A DNA stretch of 64,000 bases. Source: Echinicola soli (GTDB taxonomy: Bacteria; Bacteroidota; Bacteroidia; Cytophagales; Cyclobacteriaceae). The translations under genes were made by a program, and so were the position numbers. Below the pieces are notes generated by a model that saw only the letters and a list, made by a program, of their open reading frames with translations, ran no database searches and was not told the origin of the DNA. The DNA lies in assembly GCF_006575665.1 (NCBI RefSeq), contig NZ_CP041253.1, positions 129,501 through 193,500 of the forward strand, given 5' to 3'. Shown here piece by piece: positions 27,258 to 36,651 of the stretch; within the stretch, counting starts at the first letter, position 1, and each line of letters starts with the position of its first letter.

Positions 27258-28202
27258 TTAGATTTTTTGATTAAACTGGGACTTTGCCCGTTCTTTTACT
27301 GCCGCCAGGGATTTAAAAGCCCCCGTTCCTCCTGCTGCGGTGGTGTTCAGAGCCCCCGTGAGATTGGCCTTGCGCAAGCATGCTTCCCAGTCCGCCCCCT
27401 CAAGGAACTTACTGATAAAACCTGCATTAAAACTGTCCCCGGCACCAATGGCATCCACAAACTGATCGTTCACAAAAGCCTCCAACTGGATTACCTCGCT
27501 TTTGTCATATACCATCCCTCCTTTCGTGCCCCTTTTCAGTGCTACCGTATTGGCAACTGGCTTAACCGCAGACAAGGCTTCCTCGACCGTGGCCTTTCCT
27601 GTCAGGGAAAGTAACTCTGATTCATTCGGGAGAAAAATATCCACATACGGCAGGCATTTTTTATAGTCAAAATCCCACTGATCATCAGGATCCACTTGTA
27701 GGTCTAAAGAAGTGGTCATACCAGCTGATTTTGCTTTTTTGAAAATGGCTGTTATATCTTTTTGAATCCCTTTCTGGAGAAAATAATTGGAAAGGTGAAA
27801 ATGCCTGAACGTATCGGCTTTATCCCAAGGAATGTCCTCCATGGTCAATGCTTCCATCGCTCCACAATAGGTGATATTGGCCCTGTCCTGATCATAATTC
27901 ATGACCACCGTAAGGCCAGTCTGAAACTGGTCTGTCGCCGAAATGAAGGTGGTATCCACATTTTGGGCATCCAAGGTTTCACTCACCATTTGGCCAAAAT
28001 CATCTTTTCCCACCTTACCACAAAAAGCAGTATCCACGCCCAGTGTAGCGATATTAGCCGCAAAAATGGCGGAGGAACTCCCCAAAACCACATCCATTTT
28101 TTGGGCCACTTTTTCACTGCCCAGTTCAGGAAATCCCTGAATTTGGTTTAGGATCAGATCAATGTTCAGCTCACCTACTACCAGCAAATCCCTTTTACCC
28201 AT
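27258..28202 (-). CDS. PfkB-family sugar kinase
   Basis: A 314-residue ribokinase/PfkB-family kinase. The N-terminal 'GELNIDLILNQI' and the C-terminal signature 'DAIGAGDSFNAGFISKFLEG' with the catalytic Asp are present, and 'LPNESELLSLTG' marks the family. It overlaps the second kinase gene by 8 bp. With two PfkB kinases in one operon, one probably acts on tagatose-6-phosphate and this one on a free sugar such as GalNAc or galactosamine; that division is inference. Confidence 0.87.
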   Translation of the reverse strand: MGKRDLLVVGELNIDLILNQIQGFPELGSEKVAQKMDVVLGSSSAIFAANIATLGVDTAFCGKVGKDDFGQMVSETLDAQNVDTTFISATDQFQTGLTVVMNYDQDRANITYCGAMEALTMEDIPWDKADTFRHFHLSNYFLQKGIQKDITAIFKKAKSAGMTTSLDLQVDPDDQWDFDYKKCLPYVDIFLPNESELLSLTGKATVEEALSAVKPVANTVALKRGTKGGMVYDKSEVIQLEAFVNDQFVDAIGAGDSFNAGFISKFLEGADWEACLRKANLTGALNTTAAGGTGAFKSLAAVKERAKSQFNQKI

Positions 28203-29118
28203 AAGTCAATTCATTTATAATTACCCGAGGGAGCAATTGCTCCACGTCTGCTTTATATATCATTCCCAAATCCGCCCTGAGGCAATTGGCAGCGCCAAAA
28301 GCAGCACCATACCTGGCAATTTCTTCGACGCCAACCCCTTGGCTGACCCCATGCGCCACACCGGCAGTAAGGCAGTCGCCACAGCCCACAGTGCTGATCA
28401 CTTTTTCCAAGGTGACATTGGCATGGATGAGTTTTCCTTGATAACTAAGGTACAGCCCCTCTTTGCCTTTGGTCAGAGCGATCAAGTCGACTTTTTCGTG
28501 CAGTTTATGAATCGCATCCAGAACATCTGGGGTCCCACAATATTGCTTGGCCTCATGTTCGTTGAGATGGATTCCAAACACATTTTCTTCCAACGCACGC
28601 TCTAATTGGACACCGCTACAGTCCAATATGACATTTTTCTCTTCCCTATTTGCTATAGCAATCAATTCCTGGTACGCAGTTTCCGGAGCACCTTTTGGCC
28701 AAGATCCTGACAGTACCACCACATCCGCTTTCTCAAGTTCTCTCTTAAATACCCCGGCAAACCGGTCAAAGTCCTTCTGGGTCATTTCCGGCCCTGGCTC
28801 CATCAATTCGGTGTTTTGTACGGAAGAAGTTTCAGACAAGAAAGTATAGCACTTCCTGTTCATGCCCCTTAACTCCACACCTGTCGTGGCTATTCCAAGT
28901 TCCTCGCAGGTGGATTTGATCCATATCCCTGAATGTCCCGCCCACGATGCCAGCAACTTGGTGGACTCCCCGGCTTCATTAAGGGCCATCGCCACATGAA
29001 CCCCCTTTCCCCCAGGAAATTCCTGCTGCTTGGAAATGCGGTTGGCCTGGCCAAGGCGAAAATCCTCCAGCCATGCATAGGTATCAATAGAGGGATTTGG
29101 ACAAACAGAAAGAATCAT
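28195..29118 (-). CDS. 1-phosphofructokinase / tagatose-6-phosphate kinase family protein
   Basis: A 307-residue PfkB-family kinase of the FruK/LacC branch: 'LSVCPNPSIDTYAWLEDFRLG' at the N-terminus, 'FPGGKGVHVAMALNEAG', 'VVLSGSWPKGAP' and the C-terminal 'STVGCGDCLTAGVAHG'. The last motif has Cys in place of the usual Ala in GAGD, as sometimes seen in this branch. LacC-type activity (tagatose-6-phosphate to tagatose-1,6-bisphosphate) fits the neighbouring aldolase. Its start overlaps the AgaS-like stop by 1 bp. Confidence 0.87.
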   Translation of the reverse strand: MILSVCPNPSIDTYAWLEDFRLGQANRISKQQEFPGGKGVHVAMALNEAGESTKLLASWAGHSGIWIKSTCEELGIATTGVELRGMNRKCYTFLSETSSVQNTELMEPGPEMTQKDFDRFAGVFKRELEKADVVVLSGSWPKGAPETAYQELIAIANREEKNVILDCSGVQLERALEENVFGIHLNEHEAKQYCGTPDVLDAIHKLHEKVDLIALTKGKEGLYLSYQGKLIHANVTLEKVISTVGCGDCLTAGVAHGVSQGVGVEEIARYGAAFGAANCLRADLGMIYKADVEQLLPRVIINELTYG

Positions 29119-30293
29119 TATTTCTCTTTTCTATAAATGGTCACTCCTTGCACCACCCTACTGATGGCTCCGCTTACAGAAGGGTTATCAGGATGCAGCC
29201 CCAGCTGCAAACACTTATAAAACCCTAACAACTGTCCCACCATCGTAGCAGGAAGGACATTGAAAATGGCTTTTTCATTGGCACCGACAGCAGGCAGATC
29301 CAAAATGGAATGATATCCATCTGTATTATCAGCTGCAAAGCTAAGGGTCTTTATCTTTCTTTTATCTTGGCCAATGCTTTTTGCCAAATCTGTTTCATAT
29401 CGAGCCACATGAGTGTCTTTTGAAAACAGGTAAACCACAATGGAATCTTCATTTGCTACCGCTCTAGGCCCGTGCCTGAAACCTAGAAATGAATCATGCT
29501 TGCATACTACTTGGCCATCGGTCAGCTCCTGGAGCTTTAAGTGGCACTCCCTCGCGACACCAAGCATGGTCCCCGATCCCAGGAAGATCACCCGCTTAAA
29601 ATCCAGCTTTGCTACCTCTTCAAACTTGTCCAAATCATGATGCAACATGCTGTTTGCAGTCTCCACCGCATTCTCAAACTGTTCTTTCAACTGACCCAAT
29701 TGATCAATACCCGCTACAAGCAAGATCGCAAGCAGCATGGAAGTAAAGCTTCCGGTCATGGCCAGGCTATTGTCATTGGAGCCTTCGGGCAGGACCAAAG
29801 CGAAACAGTTTCCTTCGCAATCATTAGCATAAGCAGCAAGCTCCCCATCTGGATTACATGTAATGATCAGATGGTAAATTTCTTTGCAGTGCTCATCAGC
29901 AAGCTTTACTGCTTCCACACTTTCAGGGCTATTGCCAGACCGGGCAAAAGATACCAATAGCGTGGGCACGTCCCCAAGAAAAAATAATTCGGGATGCGTC
30001 ACGACATCCGTGGTAGCTATAGCTTGTGTATGGACACCTGTCATTTGCTGTACTGTCCCCTGTGCAGACTCCCCAATAAAAGCTGAAGACCCTGCACCGG
30101 TGAGGATAATTCGAGCATTTCCTTTTTCAAAAATCGGCTTTAGAAAAGCATGGATGGAGCCCTTATCTTTTGCTACCTGGCTAAATACTTGTTGCCACAA
30201 CTCAGGCTGTCCTGCTATTTCCTTTGCCGTGTGAAATGCCCCCAGTGCCTCAGCTTTCTCCGCGTCCAGGGTCAAATATGTCGTTTGTATCAT
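29118..30293 (-). CDS. agaS: AgaS-type SIS-domain sugar-phosphate isomerase/deaminase
   Basis: A 391-residue protein with two SIS domains. The first has 'ILTGAGSSAFIGESAQGTV' and 'LLVSFARSGNSPESVEAVKLA', the second 'VIFLGSGTMLGVARECHLKLQ' and 'HDSFLGFRHGPRAVANEDS', the pattern of AgaS. E. coli AgaS converts galactosamine-6-phosphate to tagatose-6-phosphate with release of ammonia. It is the first gene of the six-gene operon that continues to the GH109-like gene, with a 480-bp AT-rich leader region upstream. Confidence 0.88.
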   Translation of the reverse strand: MIQTTYLTLDAEKAEALGAFHTAKEIAGQPELWQQVFSQVAKDKGSIHAFLKPIFEKGNARIILTGAGSSAFIGESAQGTVQQMTGVHTQAIATTDVVTHPELFFLGDVPTLLVSFARSGNSPESVEAVKLADEHCKEIYHLIITCNPDGELAAYANDCEGNCFALVLPEGSNDNSLAMTGSFTSMLLAILLVAGIDQLGQLKEQFENAVETANSMLHHDLDKFEEVAKLDFKRVIFLGSGTMLGVARECHLKLQELTDGQVVCKHDSFLGFRHGPRAVANEDSIVVYLFSKDTHVARYETDLAKSIGQDKRKIKTLSFAADNTDGYHSILDLPAVGANEKAIFNVLPATMVGQLLGFYKCLQLGLHPDNPSVSGAISRVVQGVTIYRKEK

Positions 30294-30775
30294 ATCTTAA
30301 AGTAAAATCTAGCTTATGCTGTATATCCAAAACAGCCTCTTCCCATAGAAATGAGCGAGCGCTGCACTTTCGTTTTACATATACATCAAATTAAACGAAA
30401 TAAAATGAAACAAAAAAATTTCAATTTATTTTTAATAATTAAAACTTTAGAAATTTCCCTGATGACCATTACACTATAAAAAACCGAAATTAACTTACAA
30501 AATTGAAATTAACTTCCTTAAAACCTTGAAAAATCCCTTAATAACAATCATCCATCAATAAACTCTCCCCAGATACAAATAGTGAAATTTTCATGATCCA
30601 TCAACCATCATCGGATAAAAATTTTCACTTACTTTCGCTCTTACCCTAATATTGTTCCATTTAAAAAACGCTCACTCCTTTTAAATAAAAAAGCCAGCGG
30701 AAACTAGTCCCACTGGCCCATACTGCCTTCCATTTTTAATTGTCAATGGCACCGGAAGCGTCCTCATGTAAGCCT
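30294..30775. other. AT-rich control region upstream of the GalNAc operon
   Basis: These 482 bp hold no gene. The left part has an operator-like set of TTTC/GAAA repeats (30368-30411), then very AT-rich sequence with the direct repeat 'GAAATTAACTT' twice near 30486-30515, then a short region that ends the M42 peptidase transcript. Both neighbours are on the minus strand. Confidence 0.6.
30368..30411 (-). promoter_or_regulatory. DeoR/AgaR-like operator candidate
   Basis: TTTCGTTT (30368-30375) and AAACGAAA (30393-30400) form a perfect 8-bp inverted repeat with a 17-bp spacer. On the minus strand the right half reads TTTCATTTTATTTCGTTT, which agrees with the TTTCRTTTY repeats I recall for the E. 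coli AgaR operator. It lies 75-118 bp upstream of agaS. No regulator gene is in the window. Confidence 0.45.
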
Positions 30776-31843
30776 CTAATCAATGTACTTAAAGTTATAA
30801 TTTGGATCCAAATCCTCCAGGAAACCTGTAATCAGGTCGATCACGCTATTTATATCCTTTTTGCTAGCCGTCTCCACGGTGGTATGCATATACTTCAGCG
30901 GCAAGGAGATCAATGCTGACGGTACCCCGTCATTGGAATAGGCAAATGCATCTGTATCCGTCCCGGTCCCTCTGGAAGCAGCCGCTCGCTGGAATGGTAT
31001 CTCGCGTTTATTGGCAACGCCAATAATCATGTCCAGCAATTTCTTGTGAACAGAGGCTCCATATGTCAGTACAGGTCCTGATCCGGCTACTTGCTCCCCG
31101 CTGGTAACTTTATTGTACATTGGGGCGGTCGTATCATGGCAAACATCTGTAATCACTGCCACATTTGGTTTGATCTTAGCCGCGATCATCTGGGCGCCCC
31201 GTAGACCAATTTCTTCCTGCACAGCATTTACAACATACAGTGCAAAAGGAAGTTTTTTCCCTGAATCATGCAGTTTTTTCAGCACTTGGGCGATCATATA
31301 GCCTCCTACCCGGTTATCCAATGCCCTACCGGCAAAGAAATTACCATTTAGATCAATCAACTCATCCTGAAAGGTCGCAACACATCCGACATGAATGCCC
31401 ATTTTCTCCACTTCCTCTTTACTCCTGGCGCCGACATCTATAAAGATGTTTTCCAGGGAAGGTTTGTCTTCTTTGTCCCCTTTACGAACGTGAATTGCCG
31501 GCCAGCCAAAAACCCCGGGGATAACTTTTTCATCCGTATGGATGTTCACACGCATGGAAGGGGCTATCATATGATCCGAGCCACCATTCCTACGCACATA
31601 GATGTACCCTTCTGGAGTAATGTAATTTACAAACCAGCTGATCTCATCAGCGTGCGCCTCAATGACCACCTTAAAAGGCGCATCTGGATTGAGCACCCCC
31701 ACGGCAGTACCATAACTATCGGTGAAATGCTGATCCACAAATGGCTTGATGTAATCCAGCCATAATTGCTGGCCGGACGCCTCAAATCCCGTCGGCGACG
31801 CATTGTTGAGGTATTTGTAAAGGAATTTTTCGTTTTCTTGCAT
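30776..31843 (-). CDS. M42-family metallopeptidase (aminopeptidase)
   Basis: A 355-residue di-metal peptidase of family M42. Metal and catalytic residues are visible in 'VIEAHADEISWFV' (HxD), 'GRALDNRVGGYM' (bridging Asp), 'VNAVQEEIGLRGAQ' (EE), 'VITDVCHDT' (Asp) and 'LKYMHTTVE' (His). The length is normal. Such enzymes form large cytosolic complexes that trim peptides from the N-terminus. It is a single gene. Confidence 0.93.
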   Translation of the reverse strand: MQENEKFLYKYLNNASPTGFEASGQQLWLDYIKPFVDQHFTDSYGTAVGVLNPDAPFKVVIEAHADEISWFVNYITPEGYIYVRRNGGSDHMIAPSMRVNIHTDEKVIPGVFGWPAIHVRKGDKEDKPSLENIFIDVGARSKEEVEKMGIHVGCVATFQDELIDLNGNFFAGRALDNRVGGYMIAQVLKKLHDSGKKLPFALYVVNAVQEEIGLRGAQMIAAKIKPNVAVITDVCHDTTAPMYNKVTSGEQVAGSGPVLTYGASVHKKLLDMIIGVANKREIPFQRAAASRGTGTDTDAFAYSNDGVPSALISLPLKYMHTTVETASKKDINSVIDLITGFLEDLDPNYNFKYID

Positions 31844-32542
31844 GAAATAGTTATATATTTTTGTTTATCATAGTCCACGGTCGACCGACCACTGCCCTCT
31901 GGTAAATAGAGTGATTTATATTTAACCCGAAATCAATGCCGTTTTAGCTAAGAGCAGACAGTAACAAAACTGTCATCTCGCCGCGGCGAAGGAATCTCTC
32001 TCATACTACACATAACGATTGAAAAGATCCTTTCCCAATCTGTCGGGATCAGGATAGCCTGCCCCGCATGACTATCGGGGACATACGGTAACTAAACGGC
32101 ATTGATCCCGAAATGTGCATTTCCTATCTACGCCACAGCCTGTCCCTGACTATTTCGGGAGCGCACAGGTATTACAACCTGAAAGGACTTCAAAACCAGC
32201 CGCTTTGATTTATTCTATCACCATCCTTTTTATACCAATATAAAGACAACTCACCATTTCTCCCCCTGACCTTATCGCAGAACCAAGAAGCCTTCTACAT
32301 CCCCTATTGGATTGCCTTGTTGATCCTTTAGCAATATTCAAAGCTACAGAATCGTCGGTTCTTTGGAACTGTTGCGCTAAGACAAATTTTTACTCATTGG
32401 GCATTTTTCCTTGCAACCAAGCTTATTTCGGCACTCAATTCCAATGCTTTTTCCCAAACCCTTAGTTTCTCAAATTTAAACGACATAACAAAATCATAAA
32501 ATGCAAAATTTACGGTGGGCTGCAGACTGATAACTGTAAACT
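31844..32542. other. Gene-free gap with repeat remnants
   Basis: No gene is supported in these 699 bp. The first half contains a stem-loop repeat (31970-32060) and several fragments such as 'TCTGTCGGGATC', 'GACTATCGGGGACAT' and 'TATTTCGGGAGCGCACAGGT' that look like pieces of dispersed intergenic repeats. The second half is unremarkable and carries the promoter of the M42 gene on one side and the 3' end of the carboxylase gene on the other. Confidence 0.5.
31970..32060. repeat. Stem-loop intergenic repeat
   Basis: It opens with 'CTGTCATCTCGCCGCGGCGA', whose last 12 bases (31978-31989) are a perfect palindrome, then 'AGGAATCTCTCTC' and 'AATCTGTCGGGATC'. The order GTCAT, palindrome, GGAATCTC, then a TCGGG tail is partly shared with 18643-18710 and, for the GTCAT and palindrome part, 35323-35415. 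Confidence 0.5.
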
Positions 32543-34126
32543 CTACAAAGGTATATTCCCATGCTTCTTCCGGGGCAGGTTATCCACTTTGTTTTGGAGC
32601 ATCTTGAAGCCGCTGATCAATTTACCCCTGGTTTCGGAAGGTAAGATCACCTCATCAATATACCCCCTGTGGGCTGCCTTGTACGGATTGGCAAACTTCT
32701 TAGTATACTGGTCAATCTTCTCCTGAAGCTTTTTCTCCGGATCGTCCGACTGACCAATTTCCTTTCTGAAAATAATTTCCGCTGCGCCCTTCGCTCCCAT
32801 TACCGCAATCTCTGCGGTAGGCCATGCAAAGTTCAGGTCGGCACCGATGTGCTTGGAGTTCATCACATCGTAGGCGCCTCCATAGGCTTTTCTGGTTATC
32901 ACCGTAATCCTCGGCACGGTGGCCTCAGAAAATGCATACAGCAGTTTGGCGCCATTGGTAATGATCCCATTCCACTCCTGGTCCGTTCCGGGCAAAAAAC
33001 CTGGCACATCCACCAAGACCAGCAAGGGGATATTAAAACAATCACAAAACCGCACAAAGCGGGCTGCTTTTATCGAGGCATCATTATCAAGTACTCCTGC
33101 AAGTGACTGGGGCTGATTCCCCACCACACCAATACTTCTCCCGGCTATCCGGGCAAAACCAACGACCATATTGTCTGCGAAATTTTTATGCACCTCCAAG
33201 AATGAACCTTCGTCTACTATTCCCCTTACCACATCGCGCATATCATAGGGATGATTGGGATTCTCTGGCACCACCTGATTCAATTCCGCTCGGGATTCAT
33301 CATCCAGCAATTCATACGGGTAGGACGGTGCATCGTCCTCGCAATTTTGGGGAATATAGCTCAAAATACTTTTTATGGTCTTGATGCACTCCACTTCATT
33401 TTGGCAGGCAAAGTGCGTGACCCCACTTTTGGTGCTGTGCGTACTCGCTCCTCCCAATTCTTCCGAACTGACATGCTCTTGTGTAACAGTCTTGACAACG
33501 TTTGGCCCGGTCACAAACATATAGCTGGTTTCCTCCACCATAAGAATAAAGTCAGTAATGGCAGGTGAATAAACTGCTCCACCTGCACAAGGCCCCATAA
33601 TCGCCGACAGCTGTGGAATCACTCCTGAAGCCCTGGTATTTCGGTAAAAAATATCCGCATACCCTCCCAGGGAATTAACGCCCTCCTGGATGCGGGCACC
33701 GCCGGAATCATTTAAGCCTATCACAGGCGCTCCGTTTTTCATGGCCATGTCCATGATTTTACAGATTTTTTCGGCATGGCTTTCTGACAGTGAACCGCCA
33801 AACACCGTAAAATCTTGGGAATACACATAAACAAGCCTGCCATTGATCTCTCCATACCCGGTCACCACTCCATCACCTAAATAATATTCCTTATCCAGTC
33901 CAAAGTCCTTACACCGATGCATTTTGAATTTATCGATCTCCTGAAAAGTCCCTTCATCAATGAGCAGATGAATCCGCTCACGAGCTGTCAGCTTGCCCTT
34001 TTCGTGCTGGGTAGCTACCCGCTGTTTGCCCCCGCCCAATAAGGCTTCTTCATTTTTCTTTTTTAATAGCTCCAGCTTCTCCTTGTTACCTGGCAATGTA
34101 TAGACTCCTTTTGTAGAACTTTTCAT
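32543..34126 (-). CDS. Acyl-CoA carboxylase beta subunit (propionyl-CoA carboxylase type)
   Basis: A 527-residue carboxyltransferase with both crotonase-fold halves: '[22 protein letters not shown]' at the start, '[24 protein letters not shown]', '[20 protein letters not shown]' in the N-half and '[19 protein letters not shown]' and '[23 protein letters not shown]' in the C-half. It transfers carboxyl from biotin to propionyl-CoA or a related acyl-CoA. No biotin carboxylase/carrier gene is adjacent, so the partner subunit must lie elsewhere. Confidence 0.93.
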   Translation of the reverse strand: MKSSTKGVYTLPGNKEKLELLKKKNEEALLGGGKQRVATQHEKGKLTARERIHLLIDEGTFQEIDKFKMHRCKDFGLDKEYYLGDGVVTGYGEINGRLVYVYSQDFTVFGGSLSESHAEKICKIMDMAMKNGAPVIGLNDSGGARIQEGVNSLGGYADIFYRNTRASGVIPQLSAIMGPCAGGAVYSPAITDFILMVEETSYMFVTGPNVVKTVTQEHVSSEELGGASTHSTKSGVTHFACQNEVECIKTIKSILSYIPQNCEDDAPSYPYELLDDESRAELNQVVPENPNHPYDMRDVVRGIVDEGSFLEVHKNFADNMVVGFARIAGRSIGVVGNQPQSLAGVLDNDASIKAARFVRFCDCFNIPLLVLVDVPGFLPGTDQEWNGIITNGAKLLYAFSEATVPRITVITRKAYGGAYDVMNSKHIGADLNFAWPTAEIAVMGAKGAAEIIFRKEIGQSDDPEKKLQEKIDQYTKKFANPYKAAHRGYIDEVILPSETRGKLISGFKMLQNKVDNLPRKKHGNIPL

Positions 34127-34324
34127 AAAATCAGCATCGTGGGTTCATCATACAATATAACGAACTGTTTTTTATAGAAGAAACTTTTTCCGCTACCCCA
34201 CTCAAAACTACGCAGGGATACACTTACCTACTCAATTAAAACCTTTCCTTTATTAAACTGGCAATTATCATAAAGCATTTTAAATAAACTTTTTATATTC
34301 GCACAACTAAAAATCCGGGGCTAC

Positions 34325-35290
34325 ATGAGACATGAGAAGGCAGCCATAATTGACATGGGTACCAATACATTTCACTTGATATTGGTAAATCTGAGGGAAG
34401 AGGATTTTAATATTCTTTTCAAAGAAAAAGCCCCAGTAAAAATAGGGCAAAAGGGCATCAGCAAAAACGAGATTCATCCCGACGCAAAAAAACGGGCAAT
34501 GGACACCCTTAAGCATTTCCGGGAGTTGATCGACGGAGAAGAAATCGAGCATATTTATGCCTTTGCAACCAGCGCAGTACGAAATGCCCACAATGGGATG
34601 GAACTGGTTCAGGAAATCAAAAATACGTTTGACATTGATGTACATGTGATCGATGGGGAGCAAGAAGCACAGCTCATCTATGAAGGCATCCGGTTTAGCA
34701 AGTCATTGGGAGAAGAAAACAGCCTCATGATGGACATTGGTGGTGGATCGGTAGAATTTATCATCGGAAACGAAGCCAAAGCACTCTGGAAGCAAAGTTT
34801 CGAAATCGGTGGTCAGCGGCTATTGGATCTTTTCCATTATCACGACCCCATTCTTCCCGAAGAGATCGACAAGCTGAAGGATTATCTTTCTGAGCGCTTA
34901 CAGCCGCTAATCACTGCTCTCAAAGAGCACCAACCGAAAAGGCTAGTGGGTGCTTCGGGGACCTTTGACACCTTAACAGACATGTACTATGCCGCTGCCC
35001 ACCTTACCAAAACGAAGAACCAAACGGTTTTCCACTTGCCAAGGGCTGAATTCAAGCGCTTGGCCCAAAAACTGGTCACACTAAATAAGGAGCAACGACT
35101 GGAAATCCCCGGTATGATCCCCATGCGTGTGGACATGATCGTGGTCGCTTCTTATCTGATTGAGTTTATCCTACAATATGTAGACGCTGACGAACTGATC
35201 TGTTCTAATTATGCGTTGAAAGAAGGGGTGATCTCAAAAATCCTGAAAAATGAATCAATCATCCCCTGCATGGGAATAGAAAAACATTAA
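34325..35290 (+). CDS. Ppx/GppA-family phosphatase
   Basis: A 321-residue protein of the exopolyphosphatase/guanosine pentaphosphatase family with an actin-like ATPase fold. 'AIIDMGTNTFHLILVNL' is the first phosphate-binding loop, 'FATSAVRNAHNG' and 'DGEQEAQLIYEGI' follow, and 'LMMDIGGGSVEFIIG' is the second loop. It is the short form without the C-terminal HD-like domain. Whether it cuts polyphosphate or pppGpp cannot be read from sequence. Confidence 0.9.
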   Translation: MRHEKAAIIDMGTNTFHLILVNLREEDFNILFKEKAPVKIGQKGISKNEIHPDAKKRAMDTLKHFRELIDGEEIEHIYAFATSAVRNAHNGMELVQEIKNTFDIDVHVIDGEQEAQLIYEGIRFSKSLGEENSLMMDIGGGSVEFIIGNEAKALWKQSFEIGGQRLLDLFHYHDPILPEEIDKLKDYLSERLQPLITALKEHQPKRLVGASGTFDTLTDMYYAAAHLTKTKNQTVFHLPRAEFKRLAQKLVTLNKEQRLEIPGMIPMRVDMIVVASYLIEFILQYVDADELICSNYALKEGVISKILKNESIIPCMGIEKH

Positions 35291-35322
35291 ACCAACCAAG
35301 CCTGTCTCATCAATGGAAAATA

Positions 35323-35415
35323 CGTCATCACGATCCCGCCATGGCGGAGAAGTGATCTCTATGTGCGCTCATTACATGTTTAAGAGAATTGCTTCTCTTC
35401 ACTATCGCAATGACG
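35323..35415. repeat. MITE/REP-like element with terminal inverted ends
   Basis: The element is bounded by CGTCAT (35323) and ATGACG (35410-35415), extended by an outer CTCAT/ATGAG pair. Inside, 'CCGCCATGGCGG' (35337-35348) is a perfect palindrome, and 'AAGAGAATTGCTTCTCTT' forms a second hairpin. It lies between the ppx-like and ldh-like genes and contains no gene. Confidence 0.5.
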
Positions 35416-35453
35416 TGCATTTATGAGATGGCCGCTTTAATTTTAACAGCATC

Positions 35454-36530
35454 ATGAATTTTGATTTTAAAGACCTATTTGCGTTTACAAAAGATATATT
35501 CATAAAAATCGGATGTCCCGAGGCCGACGCACAATCTGCTACCGAAGTACTACTTTCTGCAGACCTTCGCGGTGTGGATTCGCATGGGGTAGCGAGACTT
35601 TCCGGCTATGTCAGGCTTTGGGAAGCGGGCAGGATCAATCCCACCCCCAACATCCGTATTGTCCATGAGACCCCCAGCACAGCAGTTGTCGACGGGGACG
35701 GTGGATTAGGATTAGTGGTCGCACCTATTGCCATGCAAATTGCCATTGGCAAAGCAAAAAATGCCGGAACTGGCTGGGTATCTGTCAAAAACTCCAACCA
35801 TTACGGCATCGCCGGCCACCACGCACTACAGGCCGTAAAAGAAGATATGATCGGCATGTCCATGACCAATGCCAGCCCATTGGTCAGTCCTACCTTTTCG
35901 AAAGAAAGACTACTGGGCACTAACCCCATCGCTGTGGCCATCCCTGCTGGCGAAGAACCTCCCTTTGTAGCAGACATGGCCACCACGACTGCCGCCAATG
36001 GCAAACTGGAGATCCTCCAGCGAAAGCAACAGGAAGCCCCGACCGGCTGGGTACAAGACAAGGACGGAAATCCCACCAACAATGCCTTTGGTGTCAAGGA
36101 AGGTGGCGCCCTGCTCCCTTTGGGCGGTGACCGGGAACACGGCTCTCATAAGGGCTATGCACTGGGCTCGATAGTGGACATATTTTCAGCCGTACTTTCA
36201 GGTGCCAATTACGGCCCGTGGGTTCCACCGTTTGTAGCCTTTTTGGAGCCCGATCCAAATCCAGTCGGTGAAGGCATAGGCCATTTCTTTGGAGCAATGC
36301 GTGTGGATGCCTTTCGCCCTGCGGATGAATTCAAAGGCCATATGGACAATTGGATCAAAAGATTCCGTGCTGCCGAAACGACTCCAGGCCATAAGAAAGT
36401 CCTTATTCCCGGGGACCCGGAAAGAGCGCTTGAAATAGAACGAATGGAAAATGGCATTCCATTGCTGGAACCCGTCCAAGAAGACCTGAAAGCATTGGGC
36501 GAAAAGCTGGGCATCCCCTTCAGGGGATAA
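35454..36530 (+). CDS. Ldh-family (malate/L-lactate) dehydrogenase
   Basis: A 358-residue NAD(P)-dependent oxidoreductase of the LDH2/MDHG family, which is unrelated in fold to classical lactate dehydrogenase. Blocks include 'ADLRGVDSHGVARLSGYV', 'VVDGDGGLGLVVAPIAM', 'VKNSNHYGIAGHHALQA', 'GTNPIAVAIP' and 'GSHKGYALGSIVDIFSAVL'. Malate, lactate, ureidoglycolate or a sulfonate are possible substrates and cannot be separated here. It is followed by a large inverted repeat. Confidence 0.9.
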   Translation: MNFDFKDLFAFTKDIFIKIGCPEADAQSATEVLLSADLRGVDSHGVARLSGYVRLWEAGRINPTPNIRIVHETPSTAVVDGDGGLGLVVAPIAMQIAIGKAKNAGTGWVSVKNSNHYGIAGHHALQAVKEDMIGMSMTNASPLVSPTFSKERLLGTNPIAVAIPAGEEPPFVADMATTTAANGKLEILQRKQQEAPTGWVQDKDGNPTNNAFGVKEGGALLPLGGDREHGSHKGYALGSIVDIFSAVLSGANYGPWVPPFVAFLEPDPNPVGEGIGHFFGAMRVDAFRPADEFKGHMDNWIKRFRAAETTPGHKKVLIPGDPERALEIERMENGIPLLEPVQEDLKALGEKLGIPFRG

Positions 36531-36556
36531 TTAAAAAAAACCAACCATTCGACCAT

Positions 36557-36603
36557 AAATTATCGTATGCACTAAAATAGAAATTCAGTGCATACGATAA
36601 TTT
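36557..36603 (+). terminator. 17-bp inverted repeat after the ldh-like gene
   Basis: Bases 36557-36573 and 36587-36603 are perfectly complementary (17 bp) around a 13-nt loop, followed by TTTTACAATATTTTAATTTTT. The start is 27 bp after the upstream stop. The stem contains few GC pairs (core GCACT/AGTGC), so it could also be an operator for the OsmC gene that starts at 36652. Confidence 0.6.
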
Positions 36604-36651
36604 TACAATATTTTAATTTTTCAATATTCCATTTTTCCCTATCTTAATGAC

